In this document: piece by piece, positions 11,559-22,862 of the stretch | Position numbering within the stretch: position 1 is the first letter of the stretch | Layout: every line of letters begins with the position of its first letter | Assembly: GCA_963556695.1 (NCBI GenBank) | Contig: CAUWAG010000020.1 | Location: 2,604,001-2,668,000, forward strand | From: Anthostomella pinea | Taxonomy: Eukaryota > Ascomycota > Sordariomycetes > Xylariales > Xylariaceae | Length of the DNA stretch: 64,000 bases | Reading direction: 5' to 3' | Position numbers and translations under genes: made by a program | Notes under the pieces: generated by a model | Told to the model about the DNA's origin: nothing | The model's database searches: none | The model's input: the letters and a program-made list of their open reading frames with translations, nothing else

Positions 11559-12545
11559 TTACACATGGGAGTGGTCAACAGGCAGATGACCATTGACGAT
11601 CTGCACCGACCCGAGCGCGTAGAACACCCTCTCGATGCCGGCTGCCACGGGCCAGCCGTACGCCTTGAAAGTCAGCGCAAAGGCGAACAGGTTCTTAAAT
11701 ATGATGAGGTACGTGAAATCTTCGATGGAGAGATCGCCCGTGTTTTGCGATAATCAGCTTCGAGTTAGTCCCCTCGTTCCAGAGGACTTCGGGAGTCAGG
11801 GGTTAGGGGTACTCACAAGATACCCATCCACGATCTACAGTGAGCTTGCCACGGCCCCGATAACCATGCCGCGGACTGTGAGCCCGAAGAACACCACAGG
11901 CACGACCCAGTGGCAGCGGCCCTCGAAGAGGGCGAGGGATTGGGCAAACGTCTTCTTTGGCCGGTGAGCTCCGCTTTCTCCTGCTGTGACGGTCGTCTGC
12001 GACAGGACTGCTTCTTCGGTGGTCATCTTCTCCGGCTCATGCTCCTACTCCCTGCCGTTCGGGGGAGTGGTGCCCTTGTGCTGTGTTGATGGGGAGCTCG
12101 CGATGTACGTGTTCAGCGCCGAGTCCCGGCAGAACGCAATTTCCGGACAGAAGAGGAAGACGGCTACCAGGGCCACCGCAGGATATGGCGACCAGGTAGA
12201 AGGTCCACCACCACCTGATCGTGCGCGTGATCTTGCCGACGAGGATGGGTGTGAAGAAGGCGCCGCCGAAAACTGCCAGGTTGGTCATCGCCATGCGCTT
12301 CCCTCGTTCCTTTTGTCTCACTTAGCGCAGTGTGAATCGCAGGGTAGAGGGAGATGGAGATACTCACGTGAACGAAGTATAAGTCACCCACGGCGGCATT
12401 GACCAGACTCTCGAATGACGCGGTGCCCACGCCCTGGATGATGCACGCCCACAACCAGACTCGTGTAGCTGTACCCAGCAGCGCCGGCCCATGCACTCGT
12501 CGCTACCAAGATGACGGTGCCGAGGACGAACAGTTGCTGGATACC
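11559..12545 (-). pseudogene. Decayed MFS transporter (fragment)
   Basis: Reading down the minus strand, successive pieces in different frames match a major facilitator superfamily drug/polyamine-type transporter. A Q-Q-L-F-V-L-G-T-V-I-L-V-A segment starts near 12539. Next, after a one-base frameshift near 12455, come I-I-Q-G-V-G-T-A-S-F-E-S-L-V-N and G-D-L-Y-F-V-H. A 58-nt intron (12310-12367) follows, and then E-R-G-K-R-M-A and G-G-A-F-F-T-P-I-L-V-G-K. A second frameshift near 12170 leads to L-F-C-P-E, a loop with R-P-K-K-T-F, and a C-terminal piece ending at 11559 (F-K-N-L-F-A-F-A-L). The first membrane segments are missing, the middle has deletions, and there are at least two frameshifts, so no full transporter can be made. 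Confidence 0.75.
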
Positions 12546-13249
12546 TAGGTAAGGTCACACAGGTGGCTTGCATTCCTCTGGTCTGGAAGATATATAATTG
12601 ACGGACACCGAGTGAGGTTGGGACTCCAGCTTTTACATTCTGAATTACCCTTAAAATTGCGCAATGGTCACCAGGTAGCAAACTCAGGTTGTAGTTCAAG
12701 CTGCAATCTCGGCTGTCTCTTCGCCGTGTCCAGATCTACTATGGTTTGATGCATGTATTCTCCCATATCTTCGGTAGTAACCCGAGACACTACGTAGATC
12801 TCGGCGCAACAGAACCTCCGAATCACAACAAAGTCTCGGGAGGGGCGCGGCACGGAACTGTTGTTCACAATTTCAGTATGAGCCGTGGCGCATCGTGAGC
12901 TCTGTGTTATGCAGCAGTTTACAGGCTTTCTATAGTCAGTGTATTACTCGTGGGCATTCCTACCTCAGTATCTTGAAGGTCAGAAGGTTGCTCTCGCAGG
13001 CAGTCATCGATCGCGAAGCTCGAGTCTAGAAGCTCGAAGACAGGCATGCCATTGGACGTCCAACGTCGCCGAGGTCTTTTACCACAAGGGCATTCATCCA
13101 TGGGTAGAATGAGGAAAGCTAGTGAACTCCTCTCAGAACCCCATACTGGTCGGTATAGCTCTGCTGACTTTCACTCCTCATATTCCAGAGGTTATCGAAC
13201 CGACCTCATATTCAGCGCCCCGCAATAGACTCTTGCCACACCTGTGAGT
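12546..13249. other. Gap between two pseudogenes, no gene seen
   Basis: I could not find the missing N-terminal part of the transporter here. The palindrome TACCTAGGTA sits at 12542, just at the broken edge of the transporter remnant. Confidence 0.4.
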
Positions 13250-13806
13250 ATGAGGCTCGCGGCGATAGCACTTATACTCGGCGGCACTGTCATGATGGCC
13301 CAGGATCTCGGTACGCTTCCGGACTGCGCTGCATGTTGATGTCCCTAGCGACTGCAAGCTCCACAGGTTGAAGATAGACAAACTAGGTGCGTTCTGACAA
13401 GTGGATTGGATGCCAAGTGCATTTGTGCCAGCGGCTCTTTCATCAGCGGCTCGTTCATCAGCGGCATGTCCTGCTGCCTGTCCTCGGCTTGCTCCCAGCG
13501 GACCAATAGAGCACCGTCGACTACGCAGCCAGTTTCTGTAGCACGCAGGGCGTCCAGGTGACTTCGGCAGTCAGCTGTACGAGTTCTTCGGGAACCAACA
13601 CAATAACTCCCACCATCACAACAACTCCCACCGGCGCAGCGACTTCCACAGCAGCGTCTAAATGCGCTGCTCCCGGAAGTCCTGGAACTGGAACGGATGT
13701 GTGCGGGTTTACTCGCAGCCACGACCTTGTTCTTGTGAGGGATGGACCGATGTGGAAGATGCAATCGGATATGACGGGCACCCCTTCGCATCGGCTGGGG
13801 CCGTAA
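13250..13806 (+). pseudogene. Decayed CFEM-domain secreted protein
   Basis: An ATG at 13250 opens a typical signal peptide (M-R-L-A-A-I-A-L-I-L-G-G) followed by L-P-D-C-A-A-C, the first Cys pair of a CFEM domain. The frame then hits a TGA. Across other frames the rest of the domain can be read: L-M-S-L-A-T-A-S-S-T-G, then C-V-L-T-S-G-L-D-A-K-C-I-C, then S-C-C-L-S-S-A-C-S, then D-Q-(stop)-S-T-V-D-Y-A-A-S-F-C, followed by a Thr/Ser/Pro-rich stretch. The gene has at least two frameshifts and an internal TAG. A 15-bp direct duplication inserts an extra F-I-S-G-S. CFEM proteins are fungal extracellular, often GPI-anchored proteins; some bind haem. No GPI signal is readable, and this copy cannot make an intact domain. 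Confidence 0.7.
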
Positions 13807-15476
13807 TTATACGACTCATCATCTGAATCCAGGCGTGAGTCTGCTTTGCAATTTGTGTTGCTTCTTTTCTCTCCAGGTGATGGTCATGTTGAAATTTCCA
13901 GTGTCTGGTGTTTAGCCTGGGTCGAATGAAATAGAGCTCACGACATGTAATCACGCACCTACCCTATACTATTATAGATACCAGGCCTTCACATTTCAGA
14001 GTACCTAGGTACTCAGCGGACATATTGGTCCTTACGTCGTAAAGCTCAGTGCGAAAAAAGTCAATGTATTTCGAAACACCGCAGCTGTCACAGTGTTGAC
14101 GCCCGCCCACGGCCGGAAGTACGGTTTTGACAGGGACAAGGTCTTCGAGAAGGTTTACCAAGAAAGATCAACTGGCACAAGCAAACAAGCTCTCAGACGT
14201 CCATGTAAACGCGCGGCCCAGGTGGAACCGTGAAAAGAGTTGACTGGAGTTGACTTGAGTTGCGCATGGCGGGAAGACACTTCGGAATTTCTCGTATAAT
14301 GTCTTGGCACGGTATAGTTGCATCTTGCATGTCATGCAGCTAGACAGGTGGACATGGGTCTCCTGAAGCTGCACAAACATACCTTGTGCAGATCAGAATC
14401 GAGCCAAATCGCCCAGTCGGCTTCCACTACCGGGACTGTCAATGTATCATAGGTACCCTTGCATACGAGTCATGATGCTGGATCAGTCCGAATCCCAGGC
14501 CAGGCATGATGGGATCTCAGAGGCCAACGTGAGGACCCTCTCGAGCCTCGGCCCTCAAGCTCTTGATGGTTTGCGACTCTTGTGCGGCACCATCGTGGTT
14601 GGTTCTCTGGTCCGGTGGGTGCAGAGCTGAGCCGAGGCCGGACGACCGCTTTGACCTCTGCGAAACCCGTTGCGCTTTGACCGACGCCTTGCGACGAGTT
14701 TTTGCTGTCACCGTGCTGTAGCCTGTGTCTATCTCGGGGCCGTATATGTCCACGAGGTCCCGAGCAGTCTGTTTGATTGAAGGATCAACGAACTCTATTG
14801 TGACATTTTCTCTGGGCCCATGAGCCCCGCCAACACCCGCAGGGCCTCGTGTTTCTTCATTCGTCCGCCGGAGAAATGCGCAATGTTCGGTGAAATTCTT
14901 GGCTTATGGGTTGACCAACTTGACCTGGTCTAGTCGTCATCTCTTCTTCCCCACTACAGCCTCACCTCGGTCCTCGGAGCGGTCGGCAACGTCAACTAGT
15001 AGGTAGGTATCATCAGAAGTGGCTTCACGACTGCACTGGCAGCTGTGGATCCAACTTCCCGGGGACCGGTGACGACTGAGATGAATGTGCCCGTGGGACC
15101 TGACGATACGCACGATACGCACGTATGTGGTGGCGCCTTCAGAGCTTCGATGTGCTATTTCACCGCTCCTATTTCACCACTCACGAGAGTATCTGATCTC
15201 TGCGCTTCCGGTAGCACCAGGGCTCCCTGGCTTGGTATGTAGAGCACGGGTGACGGAATGCCTCCAGCTGTTGGAATGGTTCTGTGAGTGATTCCGGTAT
15301 TAGAGACGGGGCTATACTGCCATTGATTGTGCCGTCTCGTGGTGCAACGCCGGCCTCGTAGTCTGCTCGGTTTCGGGTAGAAACCCCGGAAACTTCATTG
15401 TGCTTGAGCTCGGCTGCCCCCGGTGTTTGCAGCTCTGACAGATTGTTCCAGGCTCTGCTGTTTCAAGCGTTCAAGA
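13807..15476. other. Gene-poor region
   Basis: No product recognised. On the minus strand a frame open from about 14920 to 14517 reads a hydrophilic protein piece (including I-E-F-V-D-P-S-I-K-Q-T-A-R-D-L-V and a basic T-A-K-T-R-R-K tail) without an ATG in a good place. It could be a gene fragment, but I cannot assign it. Confidence 0.35.
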
Positions 15477-15737
15477 ATGTCCGATATCAAAGTGCCGCTG
15501 CGGGCTCCACGATCCTCACGTGCATGCATGTCCAATGTCAGGCCTGCTCGCAATCACGGAAAAATGTACCAGAGATTGGCACAATTGAACAAACAACTGC
15601 GTGCGCACGGCTGTGAAACGAGAAAGGTCCGAGAGTTGCGGAAACAGGAGGACGGCTCAAGCAAGACGTGGTCGGCGCTGGACGACTTGCAGCGCCGCTT
15701 AATGCTTCTGGAACAAGAATGGAATGGAGTGAGCTGA
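15477..15737 (+). CDS. Possible small hydrophilic protein
   Basis: An ATG-started frame of 86 residues, rich in Arg, Lys, Gln and Leu, with heptad-like spacing (Y-Q-R-L-A-Q-L-N-K-Q-L near residue 32 and L-Q-R-R-L-M-L-L-E-Q-E-W near the end) that could form a coiled coil. I do not recognise a family. It stands alone in a gene-poor region, so it may be a chance frame or the remaining part of a larger gene. Confidence 0.25.
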   Translation: MSDIKVPLRAPRSSRACMSNVRPARNHGKMYQRLAQLNKQLRAHGCETRKVRELRKQEDGSSKTWSALDDLQRRLMLLEQEWNGVS

Positions 15738-17058
15738 GTCTTGTAACGGGTACTGTACTATCTCTCTAGTCAAATAAGCCCGTTTGGTGACTTGGACCTG
15801 CTTACGTGAGGTGATTGTCGAGGGAACATGAAGGTTGTTCATGTTTCAACTTTCCATCCATTCAGGGGTAATAAAAGAGGGGCACTCCATGTCACATTCA
15901 GAAATCAGAAGTGAAGTCGAACATTTGAAGCTCGAGCGCTCGAGCCGAATTTCCCCAAGTCGCAAGCCGGCGTTTCTGTCAAGTCAAATGTTCCTTATTA
16001 CCAACTACCTACCCACTGTTCCTTCGCGACCTGCACCTCGCTCAACCTCGCTTGTCTGTTTCATCCTCTAATACCTACGTTGTGGCTCATTCGTCTTCCG
16101 ACGTTTACTATGAGCGAAGGGTGTCGAGCATGAACCTACCCTGCTTCACCTTGCCTCCTGCTTTGGCAGGCTCCTCCCCGCGGCCATAGTTGGCTGCCGG
16201 GTGCTCAAATGCTCAGTGCTTACAGCTCAATCGCAGAACGAAACTCTGATCTTGTTTCGCAACAAAGTGTCACTCTGCACCTACTCTCCCGGGCCCTGGG
16301 GGGCGAAGTGTCCGCCCAAGATCTGGTTCTGCAAAGTCCATGGCGCCATCGAGGTCTTGACTCTTCAGGACCAGGTTTGTCGAGGTTGCAACTTGCAGGC
16401 AAAAGGTCTGTCTGCCCAGGGTCAAGGGCCAAGGGCCAGGATGCTTCGATGATCGTCTTACATGTATCATTATGGGGCCCAGGTTCTTAGACCCCGGCTG
16501 TCACACCTTGGACTTGGACGACGCTTCACGCTTCACACTGACGGATTGACCGTCGTGGTGGACACGACCTTTCGACACGCACAAATGCACCCGTCACTGC
16601 TCTCAGACATGGACAGGCTCTTTATCGACCCTGGTCCCTTCGTGGGGTCCTCTGTTTTCTTGTTATTATTCCCGTCCATCACACTGCCCATTGAGCCGCT
16701 GTGATGAGTTCGCTTGCTTCTCCAGATGCCTAAATTGCGGCTCAACCCCACGCGCCGGGGCCAGCCTGACCATACCTCGTTCATTATTGACTTCGTGAAG
16801 GACAAAGAAGGCCTGTACGGCCGCATGCTTGTGGGAGACAATTCCTTACCCTGGCCGCACCTCCACTACTATATAAACCAAGGCATGCCGTCACCATCCA
16901 TTGTTGGAGCTTCATCACCACATCTCCCCCCGACATTTCTCTGTCTACCTAGAACGCCTTCGTGGCTCGCGTCTGATTCACCATCAACCTGCTGGTACGT
17001 ATGTTACGACGCTCGCTGCAGACAAATCAGCTTACCAGACCGCCAAGCTACCATCGCC
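15738..17058. other. Gene-poor region and promoter of the small Cys protein
   Basis: Overlapping open frames on both strands with no recognisable product. The right end has a TATA box at 16870. A GTACGT...CAG segment (about 16996-17039) could be a leader intron for the next gene. Confidence 0.4.
16870..16877 (+). promoter_or_regulatory. TATA box (TATATAAA)
   Basis: A perfect TATATAAA lies 189 bp upstream of the 53-residue protein's ATG. With a leader intron the transcript start would fall at the usual distance. Confidence 0.55.
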
Positions 17059-17220
17059 ATGTGCGACTTCACCAAGAACTATTACATATACGCATCATGC
17101 CTGGATCCTGGCGCACATTTCTTCCGGACATCAGTGGACGGCAGCCGAAAAGACTCGTGTTCCAAAGGTCCCCATGAGCGCTACATCGTCCAGCCCGGCC
17201 ACTGCCCGCTATGCAGTTGA
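17059..17220 (+). CDS. Small Cys-containing protein, 53 residues
   Basis: A complete ATG-to-TGA frame of 54 codons in a good start context (GCCATGT). The product is compact and unusual in composition: five Cys (positions 2, 14, 33, 49 and 52, the last pair as C-P-L-C), six aromatic residues in the first 22 (including N-Y-Y-I-Y and H-F-F), and the motif P-H-E-R-Y-I-V. There is no signal peptide, so it is probably cytosolic or nuclear, and the Cys/His residues could bind a metal such as zinc. The composition looks like a conserved short fungal protein rather than noise, but I cannot name a family with certainty. A TATA box at 16870 supports an independent gene. A second frame (16901-17398) overlaps it and is likely a shadow. 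Confidence 0.55.
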   Translation: MCDFTKNYYIYASCLDPGAHFFRTSVDGSRKDSCSKGPHERYIVQPGHCPLCS

Positions 17221-20158
17221 GATGGGACCTTTCATTTTCCTAGTTGCCAGCATACGCATCGACTCATACAACACCTCCGTACTGTCATTACCTCGGTCCT
17301 ACAGAATCATACACTTGGGTTTCATACATCCTCACGCGGTACTGGCACTCCCAGGAACCCTAGCACCTCTGGCCATGTTTACCACGGTCCGGCGGTAGGC
17401 TTGGAGCCTTCTGTACTCGGCTCTTTGGTCTACGTGGCCAAGCATTAAAACGGGAAAAGAAGACACGGCAAGAGCAGCAGGGCTAGCCCGCACGACATCC
17501 CGCTTATGGCAGCCCGGTCTCTGGGAATCTGATGGATAGCTGCGGGGCATAATATTACTTGATGATAAGCCCCCGCGTGACGCGAGTGGGATGAGAGCCT
17601 GAGATGGCTCCAGCGGGAGAAGAAGAAGTCTTCAGCGTGGATGGATGGTTCCGGTCACAGAGACGGTAACAAGCGAGACCGGGAGGGGCCAATGACAGCG
17701 CCGTCGATTGGCTGGGGATGGACATATAAGCAATAAGTGGGAGTCATAAGGCACACACAGCATTGTTCGCAGGCTCGCATTGTGCGGACCAATCGCCACA
17801 TATACCGGCAGGCGTATGATGATGAGTCTAGTCGGATCCAAAGGACGCCCCAGTGGCGATGGCCTTAGTATTACATGGCATGTGTGCTATTACACAAGTA
17901 ATAACATCTATTTCTGACCTCGTGATCTCTTTTTCGTGGCGGCTGCTTGACAATGTAGCCCACACTACGTCTTGAATCGTAGTTCAGCAGCCTGGTCCGC
18001 CTCTATTCCTGTGTCGATGAGCTGTCCACGAAGACCGGTCATCTGACTGTAGTGTCTTCCTAATCCGGGATTGCCAATATGGCGTTGATACAGTAGAGCA
18101 GTGCGGACCATGAGATGCCCCCACGGCCACGATGTTGATCTGCTGTAGGTTACGATACCGTGACGATGTGGTGTATAGTAGAGTGCCACTACATCTTCCT
18201 TGCAACAACTGGCTAGCGTCGGTGAGCCCGTACGACGTGATGACCGCTTTCGACCACAGGTTGGATAGCCTTCGGTGAACCGTTAGGGTAGCCACGGCGA
18301 AACTTGCTCATGTGCCCCAGGTATATATGAGACTATAAGGGCCGTTGCTCGTATTATTCGTGTGTGTGCGACTAGCGAGGGCGTGTCAGCGTTGTTTCCT
18401 TGGCTGGAAAGACAAGGGATGGATAATGTGGCATCCACTCGACTCCATCGCAACCAACAAAGGATATAATTTGGGCCTAGATGTAAGGCATTCCACTCAT
18501 CTGTAAAAGTCAAGCCATATAGCACGTCCCCCCCACCTCCACCCACAAGAGGGAAACCCGTGGCACAGACGACGGTGCCCCCATTTATCTGGCCAGCTGC
18601 GGGCTGGCTTGCGACCATGGACTTAGCTCTTGGAGGCCGGCGCTTGGTTACCCATATCCTGGCAGGCCGTTGAGGCGGTTTTGCCGCGCGCGGGATGAGG
18701 TGGAGCTTGCAGGAATGGCTCATCACAAACGACAACAAGACGGCAACCCGAGACGTACATCGCCTGGGGTCATTCCCATGCCCCATTTCCCTGCATTCCG
18801 GGTAGGGGACCGCCATCACATTGGCAGAGAGAGAACACGGGAAGGCCAATTCAACTCTGTGTGGATGAATTGCAGTGATGGCGGCATGCTTGGTGGAGGG
18901 TTGGTAATATCTCCCCGCAGAGTGTGGGAGCATGACGAGACGTCCCGCCACCAGTATGCCTTGCATGCGTCCGACTGATGATCCGCTACCAAGCGTTCCC
19001 GTCACGCGGCATGTGCGAGATAAGCAGCATGAGCCCAGATAGGTTGCTCGTACCGTTCCCCGTCCTGCACCAAGACAGACGGGATGGCCGCAGTCATCGA
19101 CTCGTGATGCAAGTCACCGAGCGGATACAACCTCATCGGGCCTTCTAATAATCTCTCGGCTACAGGACCTTGATGTGATGGCGATGCGGGGAATGCTCGA
19201 TCCAAGATAGCTCGCTGTACCTGGCTTCGATCATGGCCATAGCGTACCCTGATATTCCTTGTCCTATATAGCCCACGTCGATACAAGGGCACAGTGCCTC
19301 CATCACGATGTCAAGGGTCCGCACGCGCCCTGAACCTGGAGACCAAGACTGGAAGAGATTCGCTCCTCGCATGCCGACATGTTGAGCCTGACAGTTCTAC
19401 GTCTCGACGTACACTAGACCGATACTGTCGACTCCTGTGGGGGCTGATTCGAGAGGCGCGTATCCAGCCGTCGAAAACCGTCGACAGGTTGATTCAGAAT
19501 GGCCAGCCGATGGTGCAGCCCAGAGCTTGGAGCTCCTGCTTGGACGCAAAGAGCTGCCTGCTTCATCGATGCAACTCCTCCATGTCTGTCTGCGATCTTC
19601 GGATCGGAAACAAAACGCGGACCGGTTCAGAGTCGGGGTGGCTCGCATCTCGCAGCCGAGGGGAACGCGCATACGGTACCGAAGATGACGACTTCATGCA
19701 AAATGGTATGGTAGGGCTTTGGAAAGAGGTTCCGCTTCTCTGATGGATGTGAATCGACACATCTGAGAGGCTTGCGCTGGATCGCCGCGTTGTCGTGTCA
19801 TGTTGCGTAGATCTGATTCAAGACCCTGCGCTCCCGAATCTACGATGGACCAAAAAGGGTGAGCCGGGCGGAAAAAGCCGCGTCCGAAACCCAACCGGGT
19901 TACAATACAATACGATGGACCGTGCCCTGTCTAATTATTGGCAACTTTTAATGATAATATGTCTTGATTATACAAATCTTGGGCCCATCCGGTCACTTCA
20001 TACGGATTTTAGCACGGAAAGGGGTCTATTAATTTCTGGGAAAGGGGGAGATAATCACAGGCCTGCCTAGTTTCTACAAGGCAGGGGAGACATATGACAA
20101 AGGAAGCTACTTTATGATCTACTTTCGGTTCTTTGTTGTCTCCATTGGCTATCCATCC
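17221..20158. other. Long gene-poor stretch
   Basis: Nearly 3 kb with only low-quality overlapping frames. The longest (18283-19005, minus) has no recognisable domain. TATA-like strings occur at about 17723 and 19263, and an AT-rich patch around 19915-20040. No RNA gene was recognised. Confidence 0.45.
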
Positions 20159-20246
20159 TTATGCCACGTAGAGCGGGCGCAGCGAGGCCATCGATTCAAG
20201 GTCGGCATTGCGACGAAGCACAAAGCGATCCAGCCACATGCTAACC

Positions 20247-21016
20247 TCAACATCGTCGCGATCTAGCCCTCCAACGCGTTCTGCTGCTCGCCACCGAGGC
20301 TGTATCCCAGAAACTGTCCGTGACGTCCGACATGGTCGACATAGAATCATTATCCGAGACTTCCCAGTCACCAAAATCTTCAGCAGAAGCTACGTCCGTG
20401 GTAGACCCGCCGCGACTAAACCCGTTGAATCCTTCAGAAAAGGGGTGTGCATCGGGAGCAATCGGACAAGAGGTCGTCTCTTCGTTCCCATGCCATGGGA
20501 AGCCGAGTTCGCGCGTAGGCCTGGGGATGCTGGGATATCGCCGTTGAAGGTCGCGAAGTGCCTCGATTGCATCACTACCTGAGGGAGCAGGCGCCTGAGC
20601 CGGTTCGACAGCTTTCTTTCCAAAAACCAAAGAAAACTTGTCACAATGGCAGGGTCCTGTAAGGGAGGGCAATCTGTCCACGGAGTCCCAGGCGTGTCGA
20701 AGGAAATCGCTCTCGATGCGCGGTACTGTCGACGGAACCGGGTCATCTCTGCACAACACTGTTCGTCAGTCCAGGTCTCCCACTCTGCCCGCCGCTCGTC
20801 TTCGAGCGTATTGGCCTGGACGCGCATTTCATCCACTTGGTATGTATGCTGCTGCATGCGTTCGGGACTTGCCCTCCTTGGTCTCGATATGGCTTGTCGA
20901 TTAGGGGTGAGAGCAGAAGAAGGCCTGGATAAGACTTGTCTCTGAACAATCTTTGGCTCCCTGTCTCGGTTGGCCCTGCTGCCTCTCCCTCTCAACCGTT
21001 GCCAAAGGCACTTCAT
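20247..21016 (-). CDS. Doubtful hypothetical protein
   Basis: ATG at 21016 (minus). The first 124 codons (21016-20645) are basic and Arg-rich, with W-E-T-W-T-D-E-Q-C near the middle. A 50-nt intron with a weak GTGACA donor and CTCAG acceptor (20595-20644) would join to a second frame rich in Ser/Asp/Thr (V-A-S-A-E-D-F-G-D-W-E-V, S-M-S-T-M-S-D-V), giving 239 residues and a stop at 20247. A one-base shift near 20270 would instead open a frame to 20159 with a more protein-like tail (V-S-M-W-L-D-R-F-V-L-R-R-N). This suggests a missed intron, an indel, or a decayed gene. I recognise no family. Confidence 0.35.
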
Positions 21017-21674
21017 TCTGGATTTTCCTAGACGGTCTGTCTTCTCTTCCTAGGCTGCTTTCTTGCAAGAAACAAATCCAGTGGAGTGCTCCTACGAAGG
21101 ATCTGGCGATCTGAGGTTTGCTCTTCTTCGGGAGGGGCCCGGTTGGATATTTAATCTACCCCCCGTGTCGGCCTTGCTTTATGACAGTATCATTGTCGAC
21201 AGAGCCGCCAAACGAAGCGTTTCCGCTAGCGCAAGAAGCCACGATGCCGCCCCCGTCGCCGACACAACAACAAGGTGTTTGTCTCGCGACGCTTTGTCTT
21301 GATCGGCCATTGTCCGTGATCTATGAGCGACGATGACCCGTCAAAGAGACTGAGACAATGGATATGTGCTGCCTCAGGGGACTATTATACTTCAAGGAGT
21401 TCCTTCTCGAAGTGTCTTTGACAAAGATGGGTTGCTAATCCATACTTAAGGGGAAACGGTCCTCTTGTTGCCAGTGTATTGCATAGAGCACATCACCGTA
21501 TTTCACATCTCCCCGGATGACCACCTCGGCGAAGCTCACCAGCAGCTGTTGACCAGCCTATACTCGCCAGAGTGGAAATACCTAATCAGGGTAGTGAATA
21601 GACTCGGGCAACGCCCACACCATCAGATCGCAAGCTCGCCTGTCGACACCAAGCACCACCCCCCTATTTCCAAT

Positions 21675-22862
21675 ATGTGCTTCAACATGAACAGTCATTA
21701 CCTCCAGTGCGGGCACGTCGAGACCAAGCTCACCCCTTGCCCCTCGTATCGCAAGCAGAAGAGCTCCGCAAGGGGATTCTGGGGGTCTCTGTTCAAGGGC
21801 AACACCAAGAGCAAAAAGCACTGTGGAAAGCTCATCCCCCATCCCCTCGAGCAGGACGGATACTGCCAGGACTGCGCTATCAGGTGGAACGAGGGCCTGC
21901 AGACCCAGTACGTCGGTGAGGGGGCCTTCCGCGTCCACAAAACCGCCATGGAAGACAGCTTTCGTGACGAGCGCAAGCACGCCGCCAAGAAGTCGCTGAA
22001 GAAGTCGGAGCGACAACATCGCGACGGCCATAAAGGAAGACACCACCACGAGGTCATCAACGCCAAACCCAGCGTCTGGCTCCCGGAGCTCTATCACCAT
22101 CCCGAAACGCTGGCGAGAAGGGAAGAATACGCCCGTGCCCCTGCCGCCGCGCCACCCGTGTCGTCTCGATCGCACAAATCGTCACGCCAACACCATTCGT
22201 CCCGGACTCACGAGCCACGAACGGTCTACCGGGAGTCCAAGCGGGAAAGGAATCTGAAGCGGAACTACGACTATGTCAGCCACGAGAGCGCTCCGGGAAC
22301 GCTGTCCGTCTCGGCCGGTCGAACGCCGGCCTTTGGTGGCTCGCAGCCTCTGATGAGGCCCGCCGAGCCAGCACCGACGCACCTGTATGCCGGTCGATTC
22401 GGCGCAGCGAATGCAGCAGCATTACCGCCAGCGTACGGACTGCCACCGATGCCGTACAAGCCCGCCAGGCCTCCGAGACCTGACGAATACGAATCATCGT
22501 CATCGGACGAGTACACCGTCCCCGAACCAGCATATCAGGTGTATCTCAACGCCATGGCAGCCAGTACCCCCACACATGCTGAGAAGGTCGCCGCCATGAT
22601 GAAGCGGCACGCTGCCGCTGAGAAAGCAGCTCCAACGGGCCCGCCCAGAGATGCCGACGGAAACATCGACACGCGACTCGACCCTCGCTGGCGGTACTAC
22701 CAGGAACCCAAGAAGTCCAGATTCCATACCCTCGCCGGGATGGCCAGAGGCAACCCGTCCCCAGCCTCCACCGATGACGGATCCGACGTGTCCTTTTACT
22801 GCTCAGGTGATCTGGCCAGCCGTCAGACCGCAGCGTTGGCGAGACACGGTGGTCGTAGGTAG
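21675..22862 (+). CDS. Conserved-looking protein with N-terminal Cys/His region
   Basis: A single exon of 395 residues starting M-C-F-N-M-N-S-H-Y-L-Q-C-G-H. Cysteines and histidines at the start (C-G-H-V-E-T-K-L-T-P-C) and at about residues 56-78 (C-G-K, H-P, C-Q-D-C) could make a zinc-binding fold of a kind common in short fungal proteins. The remainder is low-complexity: Lys/His/Arg-rich at about 100-135, Ser/Arg-rich, then Pro/Ala/Tyr-rich, ending G-G-R-R. There is no signal peptide or membrane segment. The frame is open further upstream to 21465, but the ATG at 21675 puts the Cys/His motif at the N-terminus and has the better context. Function unknown; nuclear or cytosolic location inferred. 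Confidence 0.65.
   Translation: MCFNMNSHYLQCGHVETKLTPCPSYRKQKSSARGFWGSLFKGNTKSKKHCGKLIPHPLEQDGYCQDCAIRWNEGLQTQYVGEGAFRVHKTAMEDSFRDERKHAAKKSLKKSERQHRDGHKGRHHHEVINAKPSVWLPELYHHPETLARREEYARAPAAAPPVSSRSHKSSRQHHSSRTHEPRTVYRESKRERNLKRNYDYVSHESAPGTLSVSAGRTPAFGGSQPLMRPAEPAPTHLYAGRFGAANAAALPPAYGLPPMPYKPARPPRPDEYESSSSDEYTVPEPAYQVYLNAMAASTPTHAEKVAAMMKRHAAAEKAAPTGPPRDADGNIDTRLDPRWRYYQEPKKSRFHTLAGMARGNPSPASTDDGSDVSFYCSGDLASRQTAALARHGGRR

Noticed and set aside
18283..19005. 240-codon minus-strand open frame
   Set aside because: Composition looks random, no family similarity, no supporting introns or promoter.
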